This document shows positions 7,721 to 16,489 of a stretch of 64,000 nucleotides of DNA, one piece after another. Source of the DNA: M0108 sp937862735 (GTDB taxonomy: Bacteria > Pseudomonadota > Gammaproteobacteria > Chromatiales > Chromatiaceae); the NCBI GenBank assembly GCA_937862735.1, contig CALMDH010000243.1:1-64000 (forward strand). Direction: 5' to 3'. Within the stretch, counting starts at the first letter, position 1. Every line of letters begins with the position of its first letter. Under the pieces are notes generated by a model, which had not been told where the DNA came from, did no database searches, and was given only the letters and a program-made list of their open reading frames with translations. The position numbers and the translations under genes were made by a program.

Positions 7721-10700
7721 ATGAGCGACGAAGTTGGTCAGGGAGACAGCCAGCTCCCAGGCTGGCAGTTCTGGATCGACCGGGGCGGGACCTTTACCGA
7801 TATCGTGGCGCGCCGGCCCGATGGCCAGCTCCTGACCCATAAGCTGCTATCGGACAATCCCGAGCGCTATGCAGATGCCGCCCTGCACGGCATCCGTCAC
7901 CTGCTGGGCCTGGCGGCGGACGCTCCCATCCCGCCCGGGAACATCGCGGCGGTGAAGATGGGCACCACGGTCGCCACCAACGCCCTGCTGGAGCGGCGTG
8001 GTGACCGGACCCTGTTGCTCATCACCCGGGGCTTTCGGGATGCCCTGCGCATCGGCTATCAGAACCGCCCCCAGCTCTTCGCCCGGCGGATCGTCCTGCC
8101 GGAGCTGCTCTACGAGCGGGTCGTCGAGGTGCCGGAGCGGGTCTCGGCCCAGGGGGAGGTCCTGGTACCCTTGGATGAAGCCGCCACCCGCGCCGCCCTG
8201 GCGGAGGCCTATGGCGACGGCATCCGCGCCCTGGCCATCGTCTTTCTTCACGGTTACCGCTATCCCGACCATGAGGCCCAGGCGGCGGCCCTGGCCCGGG
8301 CGATCGGCTTCACCCAGGTCTCTGTCTCTCACCAGGTCAGCCCTCTGCCCAAGCTGGTCGGGCGTGGCGACACCACGGTGGTGGACGCCTATCTCACGCC
8401 CATCCTGCGCCGTTATGTCGATCAGGTCGCGGCCCAGTTGGGAGGGGAATTCACTGCGGTGCCATGCGGTAGCTCGGCGGGTGGAGATGCTTATCGCTCG
8501 CCCATCCTGCAACCTTGTATCAATCAGGTCGTCGCCCAGTTTAGAGGGGAAGCGAAGGCGTTCCCCGACGGCGAATCCGCGCAAAATGACACTCGAATGC
8601 GGGACGAGGGCTCGATACGGGTTGGCGATACGGAGGAAAGCGGCGTTAACTGTCATGAGGCGGCAGGACACACCCCTGATAATGAAAGTCCTTCCCGTGA
8701 CTTTCACGCTAAGGTGCTGCTGGCGGCGGCGGAGACTAATCCCAGGACGCGCATCCTGTTCATGCAGTCCCACGGTGGACTCGCCGATGCCCGCCACTTC
8801 CAGGGCAAGGACAGCATCCTCTCCGGCCCCGCCGGCGGTCTGGTGGGCGCCGCCCGCACCGCCGCCGCGGCCGGGTTTGACCGCATCATCACCTTCGACA
8901 TGGGCGGCACCTCAACCGACGTCGCTCACTATGCCGGTGAATTCGAGCGCGCCTTCGACACCCTGGTCGCCGGCGTGCGGTTGCGGGCGCCCATGCTCCA
9001 TATCCATACCGTGGCGGCGGGGGGTGGCTCCATTTGCCGTTTCGACGGCACCCGGCTGCGGGTCGGTCCCGCCTCCGCCGGGGCCAATCCAGGCCCAGCC
9101 TGCTACCGGCGGGGCGGTCCCCTGACCCTGACCGACTGCAACCTGCTGCTGGGGCGGATTCAGCCGGACTGCTTCCCCCAGGTCTTCGGCCCCGACCAAC
9201 GCCAGCCCCTGGACCGGAACATCGTCCACCAGCGCTTCGCCACCCTGGCCGCGGAGGTCGCGGCCGCCACCGGCCAGCACTTGACCCCCATGGCCCTGGC
9301 GGAGGGCTTCCTGCGCATCGCCGTGGAGAATATGGCCAATGCCATCAAGCACATCTCCACCCAGCGCGGTTACGACGTCACCACCTATACCCTGTGCTGC
9401 TTCGGCGGCGCCGGCGGCCAGCATGCCTGCGCCGTGGCCGATGCCCTGGGGATGCCGACCATCCTCATCCACCCCCTGGCGGGCATGCTGTCCGCCTATG
9501 GCATGGGCTTGGCGGAGACGCGGCTGCTCAAGGAACGGGCACTGGAGATGCCCCTGACCGCGGACCTGATCCCGGCGCTGGGGGCCGCCTGGGCCGAGCT
9601 GGAGGCCGCCGGCAGCGCCGAGATGATGGCGCAAGGTCTGCCCCCCGACCACCTGCGCGCCCAAGGCAACATGCGGCTGCGTTACGCCGGCAGCGACACG
9701 GCCCTAAGCATCCCCGTCCCTGAATGGGCGAAGGGGGCAACGTCCCCGTCCTGGCCATGGGGTGGAAGCCCGCAAGCGGGGCGCGACCCGAAAAGGCCTG
9801 GCCTGGCGGGGCTCGCGCCTGCGGCAGGCGAAGAGGCAGGGCTCGATTCAGTAGGGCTCGATCTGGAGGGCCTGGCCGACCGCTTCGCCGCCGCCCATCG
9901 CCAGCGGTTCGGTTTCGTCATGACGGACAAGGCGTTGGTAGTGGAGGCGGTGACGGTGGAGGTCATCGGTGAGGAATTCACCGCCGAGACCAAGATCGGT
10001 GGGTGGGCCGGGCTTACCACCCTCCCCTCCCTTGGAGCGGATTCGCCTGCTCGGGCCAATACCTCCGACGCCATCTCCCTGGCCAATAACCTCAGCAAGA
10101 TGCCCTCCATCCCCGCTGCCCCTGTCTCCCCAAACCCCACCAGAGCCAATCCCGCCAGCGCCAGCCCGAACCCTGCCAGTGACGACTCCTCCAGCGGCCC
10201 CCAGAAATCAGCCAGCGCCAACCCTACCCGCGCCACCCTGCCCCTTCACCTGGCGGGCCAGGATCATGCCGTCCCCCTCTTCCAGCGTGGCGCCCTGCGG
10301 GCCGGGGAGATGATCCCCGGGCCGGCCATCGTCAGCGAGGACGGGGCCACCACCCTGATCGAGCCCGGCTGGCAGGCCGAGGTACGGCCAGGCGGCGAGC
10401 TGGTCCTGACCCGCCACGAGCCCCGCCCGGCGCGGGTCGCCGTCGGCACGGCCGTCGATCCCATCCTGTTGGAGGTCTTCAACAATCTCTTCATGGCCAT
10501 CGCCGAACAGATGGGGGTGACCCTGGCCAACACCGCCCACTCGGTGAACATCAAGGAACGCCTGGACTTTTCCTGCGCCCTCTTCGACCGCGACGGCCAG
10601 CTCATCGCCAACGCCCCCCACATCCCCGTCCACCTGGGCTCCATGGGGGAGGCGGTGCGGGCCCTGATCCAGTCCCGTGGCGACCAGTTCCAGCCCGGGG

Positions 10701-12022
10701 ACGTCTACGCCAGCAACGCCCCCTATAGCGGCGGGACTCACCTGCCGGACGTGACCGTCATCACCCCGGTCTTCGCGGAGACCGCGGCGACGACAGCGGT
10801 GTTCTACGTCGCCTCCCGTGGTCACCATGCCGACATCGGCGGCATCACCCCCGGCTCCATGCCGCCGGACAGCGTCACCATCGACCAGGAGGGGGTGCTG
10901 CTCGAAAATTTCCTTCTGGTGCGCAACGGCCGTTTCCGCGAGGCCGAGCTCCTCGAACGGTTGACCGGTGGCCCCTGGCCGGTACGCAACCCCCGCCAGA
11001 ACCTGGCTGACCTTCAGGCCCAGATCGCCGCCAACGAGAAAGGGGCCCGGGAACTGCGGCGCATGGTCGCCCACTATGGCCGGGCGGTAGTCGCGGCCTA
11101 CATGGGCCATGTCCAGGACAACGCCGCCGAACAGGTCCGTCGCGCCTTGGACCGCCTCCAGGATGGTGACTTCGCCGGTGAGATGGATAACGGCGCCGTC
11201 ATCCGCGTCGCCATCCGCCTGGACCGGGTGCGCCGTGCCGCCCGCATCGACTTCACCGGCACCTCGCCCCAGCAGCCCAGCAATTTCAACGCCCCCCGCG
11301 CCATCACCCTGGCGGCGGTGCTCTACGTCTTCCGCACCCTGGTGGACGACGACATCCCCCTCAACGCCGGCTGCCTGCGCCCCCTGGAAATCGTCATCCC
11401 CCCGGGCAGCCTGCTCGACCCCCGCCCCCCGGCGGCGGTGGTTGCCGGCAACGTCGAGACCTCCCAGTGCCTGGTCGATACCCTCTACGGTGCCCTCGGC
11501 CTGCTGGCCGCCTCCCAGGGCACCATGAACAACCTGACCTTCGGCAACGAGCGCCATCAGTATTACGAGACCATCTGCGGCGGCGCCGGGGCGGGTCCGG
11601 GTTTCGACGGGGCCTCCGCGGTACACACCCACATGACCAACTCCCGACTCACCGATCCGGAGATCCTGGAGTGGCGCTTCCCGGTGCGGGTGGAGGAGTT
11701 CAGCATCCGCCGGGGGAGCGGCGGCGCCGGTCGCTGGCGCGGCGGTAACGGCGTCGTCCGCCGGCTGCGCTTCCTGGAGCCGATGACCGCCGCCATCCTC
11801 TCCGGCCGTCGTCGCATCCCGCCCTTCGGGCTGCAAGGCGGCGGCCCTGGCCAGGTGGGACGGAACGCCGTGATCAGGGCCGACGGCCGAACAGAGGAAC
11901 TGGCCGCCACCGCCGGGACCGCCATGCAGGCCGGGGACGCCATCCTGATCGAGACGCCGGGTGGTGGGGGTTATGGGGTCGAGGACAGTTCCCCTGACCC
12001 GCTCAGGATCGTGGACGTCTGA
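7721..12022 (+). CDS. 5-oxoprolinase (fused hydantoinase A/B, OPLAH type)
   Basis: A 1433-residue fusion enzyme expected to hydrolyse 5-oxo-L-proline to glutamate with ATP. The HyuA half begins with DRGGTFTDIVARRPDG (about 20), continues with TTVATNALLERRGD, and has the ATPase-type motif FDMGGTSTDVAHY (about 391). The HyuB half starts near residue 912 (ILLEVFNNLFMAIAEQMG) with VNIKERLDFSCALF. Fused bacterial enzymes are usually about 1200 residues. The excess here comes from an extra block at about 245-332 carrying a diverged duplicate, a linker at about 672-712, and a Ser/Pro/Ala/Asn low-complexity insert at about 775-845. It appears to stand alone between a long intergenic region and a convergent pump gene. 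The reading frame is open throughout, so it is presumably functional, but the inserts need not be benign. Confidence 0.88.
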   Translation: MSDEVGQGDSQLPGWQFWIDRGGTFTDIVARRPDGQLLTHKLLSDNPERYADAALHGIRHLLGLAADAPIPPGNIAAVKMGTTVATNALLERRGDRTLLLITRGFRDALRIGYQNRPQLFARRIVLPELLYERVVEVPERVSAQGEVLVPLDEAATRAALAEAYGDGIRALAIVFLHGYRYPDHEAQAAALARAIGFTQVSVSHQVSPLPKLVGRGDTTVVDAYLTPILRRYVDQVAAQLGGEFTAVPCGSSAGGDAYRSPILQPCINQVVAQFRGEAKAFPDGESAQNDTRMRDEGSIRVGDTEESGVNCHEAAGHTPDNESPSRDFHAKVLLAAAETNPRTRILFMQSHGGLADARHFQGKDSILSGPAGGLVGAARTAAAAGFDRIITFDMGGTSTDVAHYAGEFERAFDTLVAGVRLRAPMLHIHTVAAGGGSICRFDGTRLRVGPASAGANPGPACYRRGGPLTLTDCNLLLGRIQPDCFPQVFGPDQRQPLDRNIVHQRFATLAAEVAAATGQHLTPMALAEGFLRIAVENMANAIKHISTQRGYDVTTYTLCCFGGAGGQHACAVADALGMPTILIHPLAGMLSAYGMGLAETRLLKERALEMPLTADLIPALGAAWAELEAAGSAEMMAQGLPPDHLRAQGNMRLRYAGSDTALSIPVPEWAKGATSPSWPWGGSPQAGRDPKRPGLAGLAPAAGEEAGLDSVGLDLEGLADRFAAAHRQRFGFVMTDKALVVEAVTVEVIGEEFTAETKIGGWAGLTTLPSLGADSPARANTSDAISLANNLSKMPSIPAAPVSPNPTRANPASASPNPASDDSSSGPQKSASANPTRATLPLHLAGQDHAVPLFQRGALRAGEMIPGPAIVSEDGATTLIEPGWQAEVRPGGELVLTRHEPRPARVAVGTAVDPILLEVFNNLFMAIAEQMGVTLANTAHSVNIKERLDFSCALFDRDGQLIANAPHIPVHLGSMGEAVRALIQSRGDQFQPGDVYASNAPYSGGTHLPDVTVITPVFAETAATTAVFYVASRGHHADIGGITPGSMPPDSVTIDQEGVLLENFLLVRNGRFREAELLERLTGGPWPVRNPRQNLADLQAQIAANEKGARELRRMVAHYGRAVVAAYMGHVQDNAAEQVRRALDRLQDGDFAGEMDNGAVIRVAIRLDRVRRAARIDFTGTSPQQPSNFNAPRAITLAAVLYVFRTLVDDDIPLNAGCLRPLEIVIPPGSLLDPRPPAAVVAGNVETSQCLVDTLYGALGLLAASQGTMNNLTFGNERHQYYETICGGAGAGPGFDGASAVHTHMTNSRLTDPEILEWRFPVRVEEFSIRRGSGGAGRWRGGNGVVRRLRFLEPMTAAILSGRRRIPPFGLQGGGPGQVGRNAVIRADGRTEELAATAGTAMQAGDAILIETPGGGGYGVEDSSPDPLRIVDV
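8385..8552 (+). repeat. Diverged in-frame tandem duplication inside the 5-oxoprolinase gene
   Basis: 8385-8450 and 8487-8552 are related at an offset of 102 bp (34 codons). The first encodes DAYLTPILRRYVDQVAAQLG and the second DAYRSPILQPCINQVVAQFR. The shared core at the DNA level includes GCCCATCCTGC, ATCAGGTCG, TCGCCCAG/GCGGCCCAG and AGGGGAA. The second copy has no counterpart in usual 5-oxoprolinases. Confidence 0.75.
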
Positions 12023-12062
12023 TACCGGTTGCGGCGGCCGACCGGACCCCTGGCGCCGGCGA

Positions 12063-13325
12063 TTACGGCTGGCCACCGGCCCGGGCCAGAGGCCTGATCA
12101 GGAGCCGGTGAGTCAACCAGGCCCCGACACCGCAGCAGGCCATCACCAGGGCCAGGGGCTGGCCGGTGCCGTCGTGGAGCAGGCCGACCAGGGACCCCGC
12201 CAGGGTGGCGAGGAGGAAGCCCAGGGAGCCGTTGAGGGCGGAGGCGGTGCCGGCCATCTGGCCATGGGTGGCCAGGGCGCAGGCCGTGGCATTGGGCCCG
12301 ATCCAGCCCAGGCTGCCGATAAAGAACAGAAAGCCGAGGTTGAAGCCGGCCAGGCTGTCCTGGTCACCGAGGACCATGGCCAGCAATCCCAGCCCCGCCA
12401 GAGGTGGCAACCAGAGGGCGCGGCGCAGGAGCGTGGAGGGGGTCAGCCGTCGCAGGAGCCAGGCATTGACCTGGCTCGCCGCGATCAGGGCCAGGGCGTT
12501 GGCGCCGAAAAACCAGCCAAAGTGCTCCGGCGCCACCCCATAGAACTGGATGAGCAGGAAGGGCGAGCCGGCGATGTAGGCGAACATGCCCGCCCGGGCC
12601 AGGCCGGCGCTGATCACGTAGCCGACAAAGGCGCGCTGGCGGAGTAGGTAGGCGTAATTGCCCGCCACCCGCCGCAGCCGCAGGGGTGGCTCGTGGCAGG
12701 TGTCATGGGTCTCCGGCAAGCCCCGGGCGATGGCCAGGAGGCAGAGGACGCCAAAGCCGGCCAGGACGAGAAAGAGGGCGCGCCAGTCCCAAAAGTTCAG
12801 GAGCCAGCCGCCCAGCAGCGGCGCCAGGATCGGCGCCAGACCCATGACCAGGATCAGCAGGGAGAAGACCCGGGCCGCCTCGCGCACCCCCATGCGGTCC
12901 CGCACCATGGCACTGGTCACCACCATGCCGGCGCAGCCCCCGAGGCCCTGCAGGAACCGGCCGATGATCAGGATCGCCAGGCTGTCCGCCAGGGCGCAGC
13001 CCAGGGAGGCGAGGGTGAAGAGGGCATAACCGAAATAGAGGGGGGGCTTGCGGCCAAAGCGGTCGCTGAGGGGGCCATAGCCCAGTTGTCCCAGGGTCAG
13101 GCCGATGAAGAAGGCCGCCAGGGTGAACTCCAGGGTCCCCGGCTCCACACCCAGGGCCCGCTCTACCAGAGGGAAGCTGGGCAGGTACATGTCGATGGAT
13201 AGGGGAGCGACGGCGGTCAGCATACCCAGGAGGACGATCCAGACCCCCAGTCGCCGGCGGCTAAGCCGGGCGGGAATGGCGGTGGAAGGGGAGGAGATGT
13301 TCGAAGCGGGCGGGGGGACGGACAT
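12063..13325 (-). CDS. Bcr/CflA family MFS drug exporter
   Basis: 420 residues from ATG at 13325; a longer upstream frame exists but its first 41 residues do not look like protein. Twelve hydrophobic segments are spaced as in 12-TM major facilitator proteins. Family motifs are PLSIDMYLPSFP after TM1, LGQLGYGPLSDRFGRKPPL (motif A, loop 2-3) and GRFLQGLGGCAGMVV in TM4. Bcr/CflA pumps export bicyclomycin, chloramphenicol and similar drugs by proton antiport; the substrate here is unknown. It is convergent with the 5-oxoprolinase gene (40 bp between stops), with no obvious strong terminator. A monocistronic unit is likely. Confidence 0.88.
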   Translation of the reverse strand: MSVPPPASNISSPSTAIPARLSRRRLGVWIVLLGMLTAVAPLSIDMYLPSFPLVERALGVEPGTLEFTLAAFFIGLTLGQLGYGPLSDRFGRKPPLYFGYALFTLASLGCALADSLAILIIGRFLQGLGGCAGMVVTSAMVRDRMGVREAARVFSLLILVMGLAPILAPLLGGWLLNFWDWRALFLVLAGFGVLCLLAIARGLPETHDTCHEPPLRLRRVAGNYAYLLRQRAFVGYVISAGLARAGMFAYIAGSPFLLIQFYGVAPEHFGWFFGANALALIAASQVNAWLLRRLTPSTLLRRALWLPPLAGLGLLAMVLGDQDSLAGFNLGFLFFIGSLGWIGPNATACALATHGQMAGTASALNGSLGFLLATLAGSLVGLLHDGTGQPLALVMACCGVGAWLTHRLLIRPLARAGGQP

Positions 13326-13783
13326 GGTCGGGATATTAGCCCAAGCCGGAGGCTCCCGCCCGGCCCAGTGCGTTCCCCGTACGTTCGCCATGCGTGCTCC
13401 GTGCCCGCCCCGTGCGGGAGCCATACTGGTCCGAGCTGATCCAGGCACTTAGCTCGCACCCCGATCCAGGTTGGCTTCCTACTCCGAAACTGGCCCCCGG
13501 ACCAGCTCATCGCAAGACCTCGCGCTCTCCCAACCCCTTTCCTCCCCCCACCCCTCCCCCCACAATAGGCGCCTCAGGCAGCAGCAGATTTCATCCTCAC
13601 CATTGGACCTCAGCCGAGTCCACCCCCACTTACCTGACTTGCCACCCGAATTGCCATCCGACTTGTCTTAAGCATCCAGCCTGGGTACGGCAGCCCGGGC
13701 GACCCCAGCGATCCATCAAGATCAACCAGAACCACCCCCACCGCACCCGTCCTGAACCTGTTGCCCGACCCTAACCACCCGGA
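13326..13783. other. Intergenic region between divergent MFS and GH13 genes
   Basis: 458 bp, C-rich on the plus strand with runs of CCCCCACC-type sequence. The promoters for both flanking genes should lie here, but I see no clear -35/-10 pair. No ORF with protein-like composition was found. Confidence 0.5.
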
Positions 13784-15073
13784 ATGAAAATCTATAACCT
13801 CTTCCCCCTGTTGGCGGGGCCCTTCCCGCACTGGACGCCCCATCTGGAGCGCGCCGCGGCCATGGGTTTCGACTGGGTCTTCGTCAACCCCATCCAGCCG
13901 CCTGGCCAATCGGGGAGCCTCTATTCCATCCGTGATTATTTCGGCGTCAACCCCGCCCTCCTGACTCCGGGCTCGCGTAAAGGCCCGGAGACCCAGGTCA
14001 GGGAGATGGTCAAGGTGGCCGAGAAACTGGGGCTGCGGCTAATGATCGACCTGGTCATCAATCACTGCGCCGTGGATTCCCCCCTGACCCAGCAGCACCC
14101 AGACTGGTTCCGGCGCGAGGGCGGTCGCATCGCCCATCCCTTCTGCGTGGAGGAGGACGGCACCCGGGTGGTGTGGGAGGACCTGGCCCAGTTCGACCAC
14201 CGCCATTCACCGGACGCCCAGGGTCTGCTGGAATATGCTGATAAGGTGGTCGAGCACCTGATCGGCCTGGGCTTCACCGGCTTCCGCTGCGACGCCGCCT
14301 ATCAGATCCCCACCGACTTCTGGCGGCGCCTGATCCAGGACGTCAGGCAGCGGCATCCCGGCACCCGGTTCGTCGCCGAGACCCTGGGCTGTTCCCCGGA
14401 TCAGACCCGGCAGACGGCCGCCGCCGGCTTCGATGCCATCTTCAACAGCGCCAAGTGGTGGGACTTCTCCAGCCCCTGGCTGCTGGAGCAGTACGAGCTG
14501 ACGCGGCAGATCGCTCCCTCCATCGGCTTCCCCGAGAGCCACGACACCGAGCGCCTTTACGCCGAGTCCGGCCACAACGTCAACGCCCTCAAGCAGCGCT
14601 ATCTCTTCACCGCCCTCTTTTCAACCGGGGTCATGCTGCCCATGGGCTACGAGTATGGCTTCCAGCGCCGCCTGCACGTGGTCAAGACCCGCCCCGAGGA
14701 CTGGGAGGTACCCGCGGTGGACCTGACCGGCTTCATCGCCACCGTCAACCGCATCAAGGCTAGCCATCCGGTCTTTGGCGAGGATGGCCTCCTCCAGCGC
14801 CTGGAGTCCCCCAACCCGGCCATCCTGCTGCTGTGGCAGGCCTCCACCCAAGGCCAGGGCCAGGCCCTGCTGGTGCTGAACAAGGACCCCTGGCAACGGC
14901 AGCACTTCCATTGCGACGACCTCTATCGCCTGGTGCAGGCCCCGCCGCCCCTCCTCGACGTGTCCCCCGAGTGGGCCATGGACCACCTGCCCACCCCCTT
15001 CGATTTCGTTCTGGACCCCGGCATGGCGCGGGTCCTCGTCACCCGCCCCAGCCCCACCGCGGAGAAACCCTAG
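13784..15073 (+). CDS. GH13 alpha-amylase family enzyme
   Basis: 429 residues forming essentially a bare (beta/alpha)8 barrel. The GH13 regions are in order: DLVINHC (about 89-95), GFRCDAA with the nucleophile Asp170, ETLG with the acid/base Glu199, and SHDTER with Asp254 as transition-state stabiliser. The protein lacks the large N-terminal domains of GlgE or GlgB, and the C-terminal beta domain is short. Specificity (amylase, glucanotransferase or maltosyl-type) cannot be decided. The loop HPDWFRREGGRI between regions I and II resembles the GlgE-type branch. It sits 2 bp from the following LON-domain gene, so the two are probably co-transcribed, although a shared function is not evident. 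No signal peptide is present, so it is likely cytoplasmic. Confidence 0.82.
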   Translation: MKIYNLFPLLAGPFPHWTPHLERAAAMGFDWVFVNPIQPPGQSGSLYSIRDYFGVNPALLTPGSRKGPETQVREMVKVAEKLGLRLMIDLVINHCAVDSPLTQQHPDWFRREGGRIAHPFCVEEDGTRVVWEDLAQFDHRHSPDAQGLLEYADKVVEHLIGLGFTGFRCDAAYQIPTDFWRRLIQDVRQRHPGTRFVAETLGCSPDQTRQTAAAGFDAIFNSAKWWDFSSPWLLEQYELTRQIAPSIGFPESHDTERLYAESGHNVNALKQRYLFTALFSTGVMLPMGYEYGFQRRLHVVKTRPEDWEVPAVDLTGFIATVNRIKASHPVFGEDGLLQRLESPNPAILLLWQASTQGQGQALLVLNKDPWQRQHFHCDDLYRLVQAPPPLLDVSPEWAMDHLPTPFDFVLDPGMARVLVTRPSPTAEKP

Positions 15074-15075
15074 CG

Positions 15076-15735
15076 ATGCCCTCCCCTTTCCTGCCCCGCT
15101 TCGTCGACCTCCCGGCGGAACTCCCGATCTTCCCCCTCCCGGGGGCCGTCGCCATGCCGGGCATTCAACTCCCCCTCAACATCTTTGAGCCGCGCTATCT
15201 GAACATGGTCCAGGATGCCCTGGGCACCGATCACCTGATCGGCATGATCCAACCCTTGACCGGGCAGGAGGAAGTAGAGGTCCCGGTCCTGCACAAGGTC
15301 GGCTGCGCCGGCCGCATCACCTCCTATAGCGAGACCAATGACGGCCGCATCGTCATCGTCCTCACCGGAGTCTGTCGTTTCGAGATGCTAGGGGAACTGG
15401 AAGAGCGCCATGGCTATCGCCGGGTCCGCGCCAGTTGGGATCGCTTCGCCCAGGACTTCATGACCGAGCAGGAGGGCATCGTCAACCGCGAGCGCTTTCT
15501 GACCTCCCTGCGCCAATATGTGCGTCCCCGCGGGGTCGAGATCCCCTGGGACGACCTCAAGGCCATGGCGGACCTGGACCTGGTGAACCTACTCACCGCC
15601 CACCTGCCCCTAGCCCCCGAGGACAAGCAGGCCCTGATCGAGACCAATACCCTGCGGGACCGCGCCGAACTGATGCGCGGCCTGATGGACATGGCCTCGG
15701 CCTCTAGCGTCGAAGGGGTGGAGCAGCGTCACTGA
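15076..15735 (+). CDS. LON N-terminal (substrate-binding) domain protein
   Basis: 219 residues from ATG at 15076. Residues about 14-120 have the LON-N beta-fold signature: ELPIFPLPGAVAMPGIQLPL, NIFEPRYLNMV, and GCAGRITSYSETNDGRIVIVLTG split over two strands. The rest is helical. There is no AAA+ or Ser-Lys protease domain, so this is the stand-alone substrate-recognition module, common in proteobacteria and of unknown client. It follows the GH13 gene by 2 bp. Its 3' end overlaps the convergent lipoprotein-like gene by 32 bp. Confidence 0.85.
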   Translation: MPSPFLPRFVDLPAELPIFPLPGAVAMPGIQLPLNIFEPRYLNMVQDALGTDHLIGMIQPLTGQEEVEVPVLHKVGCAGRITSYSETNDGRIVIVLTGVCRFEMLGELEERHGYRRVRASWDRFAQDFMTEQEGIVNRERFLTSLRQYVRPRGVEIPWDDLKAMADLDLVNLLTAHLPLAPEDKQALIETNTLRDRAELMRGLMDMASASSVEGVEQRH

Positions 15736-16489
15736 GCACGTCGGGACCAAAGACGATCTGGCCCACCCGGCCATCGTCCAGATAGAGCCCGCCGATGCCA
15801 TCCCGCCCGTCGCGATCCCGCACCACCTGGGCCCAGCCACGGCCGCCATCGCTGCACGCGACCTTGAACACCGCCTGGGCGTCGCCGGCGAAGGCGTCAT
15901 AGCCCCCCCGGCAGGACAGGTTGGTCGAGCTGACCCGAAAACCGGCGGCGAAGGGCTGCGACCAGTAACGGCCCTGGAGGGTGTCACCCGCCAGCACCAC
16001 GGCGAAGGGGCCGGCGGTGGCGGTGCCCGGTGGATCGTCCTCCCCCTTGGCCTGGCGGTACCGGGCCCAGACGCGATTGACGCAGGTGGCGTAGGTGGCG
16101 GGCTCCACGCCACGGCACAGGAGGGCGCCATAATCCTCTGCCGTCACCGGCGAATAGACGGCACCCCAACGTTCCGGTTCCTCGGTCGTCCCGAAGCCGG
16201 CGAAGATGCCGCAGAGGCCCACGGGCTGATTGGCGGTCCCGGCGAAGCGATTGAACTCCGTGGCCGGCATCCGGCTACAACAGCCGCCGAGGATGAGAGC
16301 GAGGCCCAGGCCGATGAGCAGCGCGAGGAGCGGGGCCAGACCGGTCCGGATACCAGTCCGGGTCCGAGTCCGGGTCCAGGTTGGGTGCCCGGTCCGGAAC
16401 CAGGTCCGGGTACAGTTTGGGTGCCAGGTCGCAGGCCAGGTCCTGGTCCAGGGCCGGGGCCAGCTCCAGGTCCGGGTCCAGATCGCCAA
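15704..16489 (-). CDS. Lipoprotein-like protein with repetitive Thr/Arg/Trp N-terminus
   Basis: 261 residues if translation starts at TTG 16489, directly after the TAG of the upstream dioxygenase gene. The first 50 residues are a low-complexity run (TRTW, TRTR, IRTG units) encoded by GGTCC-type repeats. Then comes a hydrophobic segment with a lipobox-like LILGGC (about 65-70), so the mature protein may begin at Cys70. The mature part has paired cysteines (GLCG, LLCRG, ATCV, LSCRG, VACSD) and resembles no family I can name. Without the repeat part there is no good start codon near the signal sequence, so the N-terminus may be an expansion of the original signal peptide or a translated spacer. 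Likely co-transcribed with the dioxygenase gene. Confidence 0.5.
   Translation of the reverse strand: MAIWTRTWSWPRPWTRTWPATWHPNCTRTWFRTGHPTWTRTRTRTGIRTGLAPLLALLIGLGLALILGGCCSRMPATEFNRFAGTANQPVGLCGIFAGFGTTEEPERWGAVYSPVTAEDYGALLCRGVEPATYATCVNRVWARYRQAKGEDDPPGTATAGPFAVVLAGDTLQGRYWSQPFAAGFRVSSTNLSCRGGYDAFAGDAQAVFKVACSDGGRGWAQVVRDRDGRDGIGGLYLDDGRVGQIVFGPDVLSDAAPPLRR
16330..16485. repeat. GGTCC-rich degenerate short tandem repeats
   Basis: The stretch is dominated by GGTCCGGGTCC / GGTCCAGG type 6- to 12-bp units on the plus strand. It encodes the Thr/Arg/Trp run of the lipoprotein-like gene and stays open in more than one frame, as expected of period-3-compatible repeats. Replication slippage is the likely origin. 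Confidence 0.7.

Noticed and set aside
15704..15735. 32-bp overlap of the LON-domain and lipoprotein-like genes as a possible frameshift or fusion
   Set aside because: The genes are on opposite strands and simply converge; both stops are normal.
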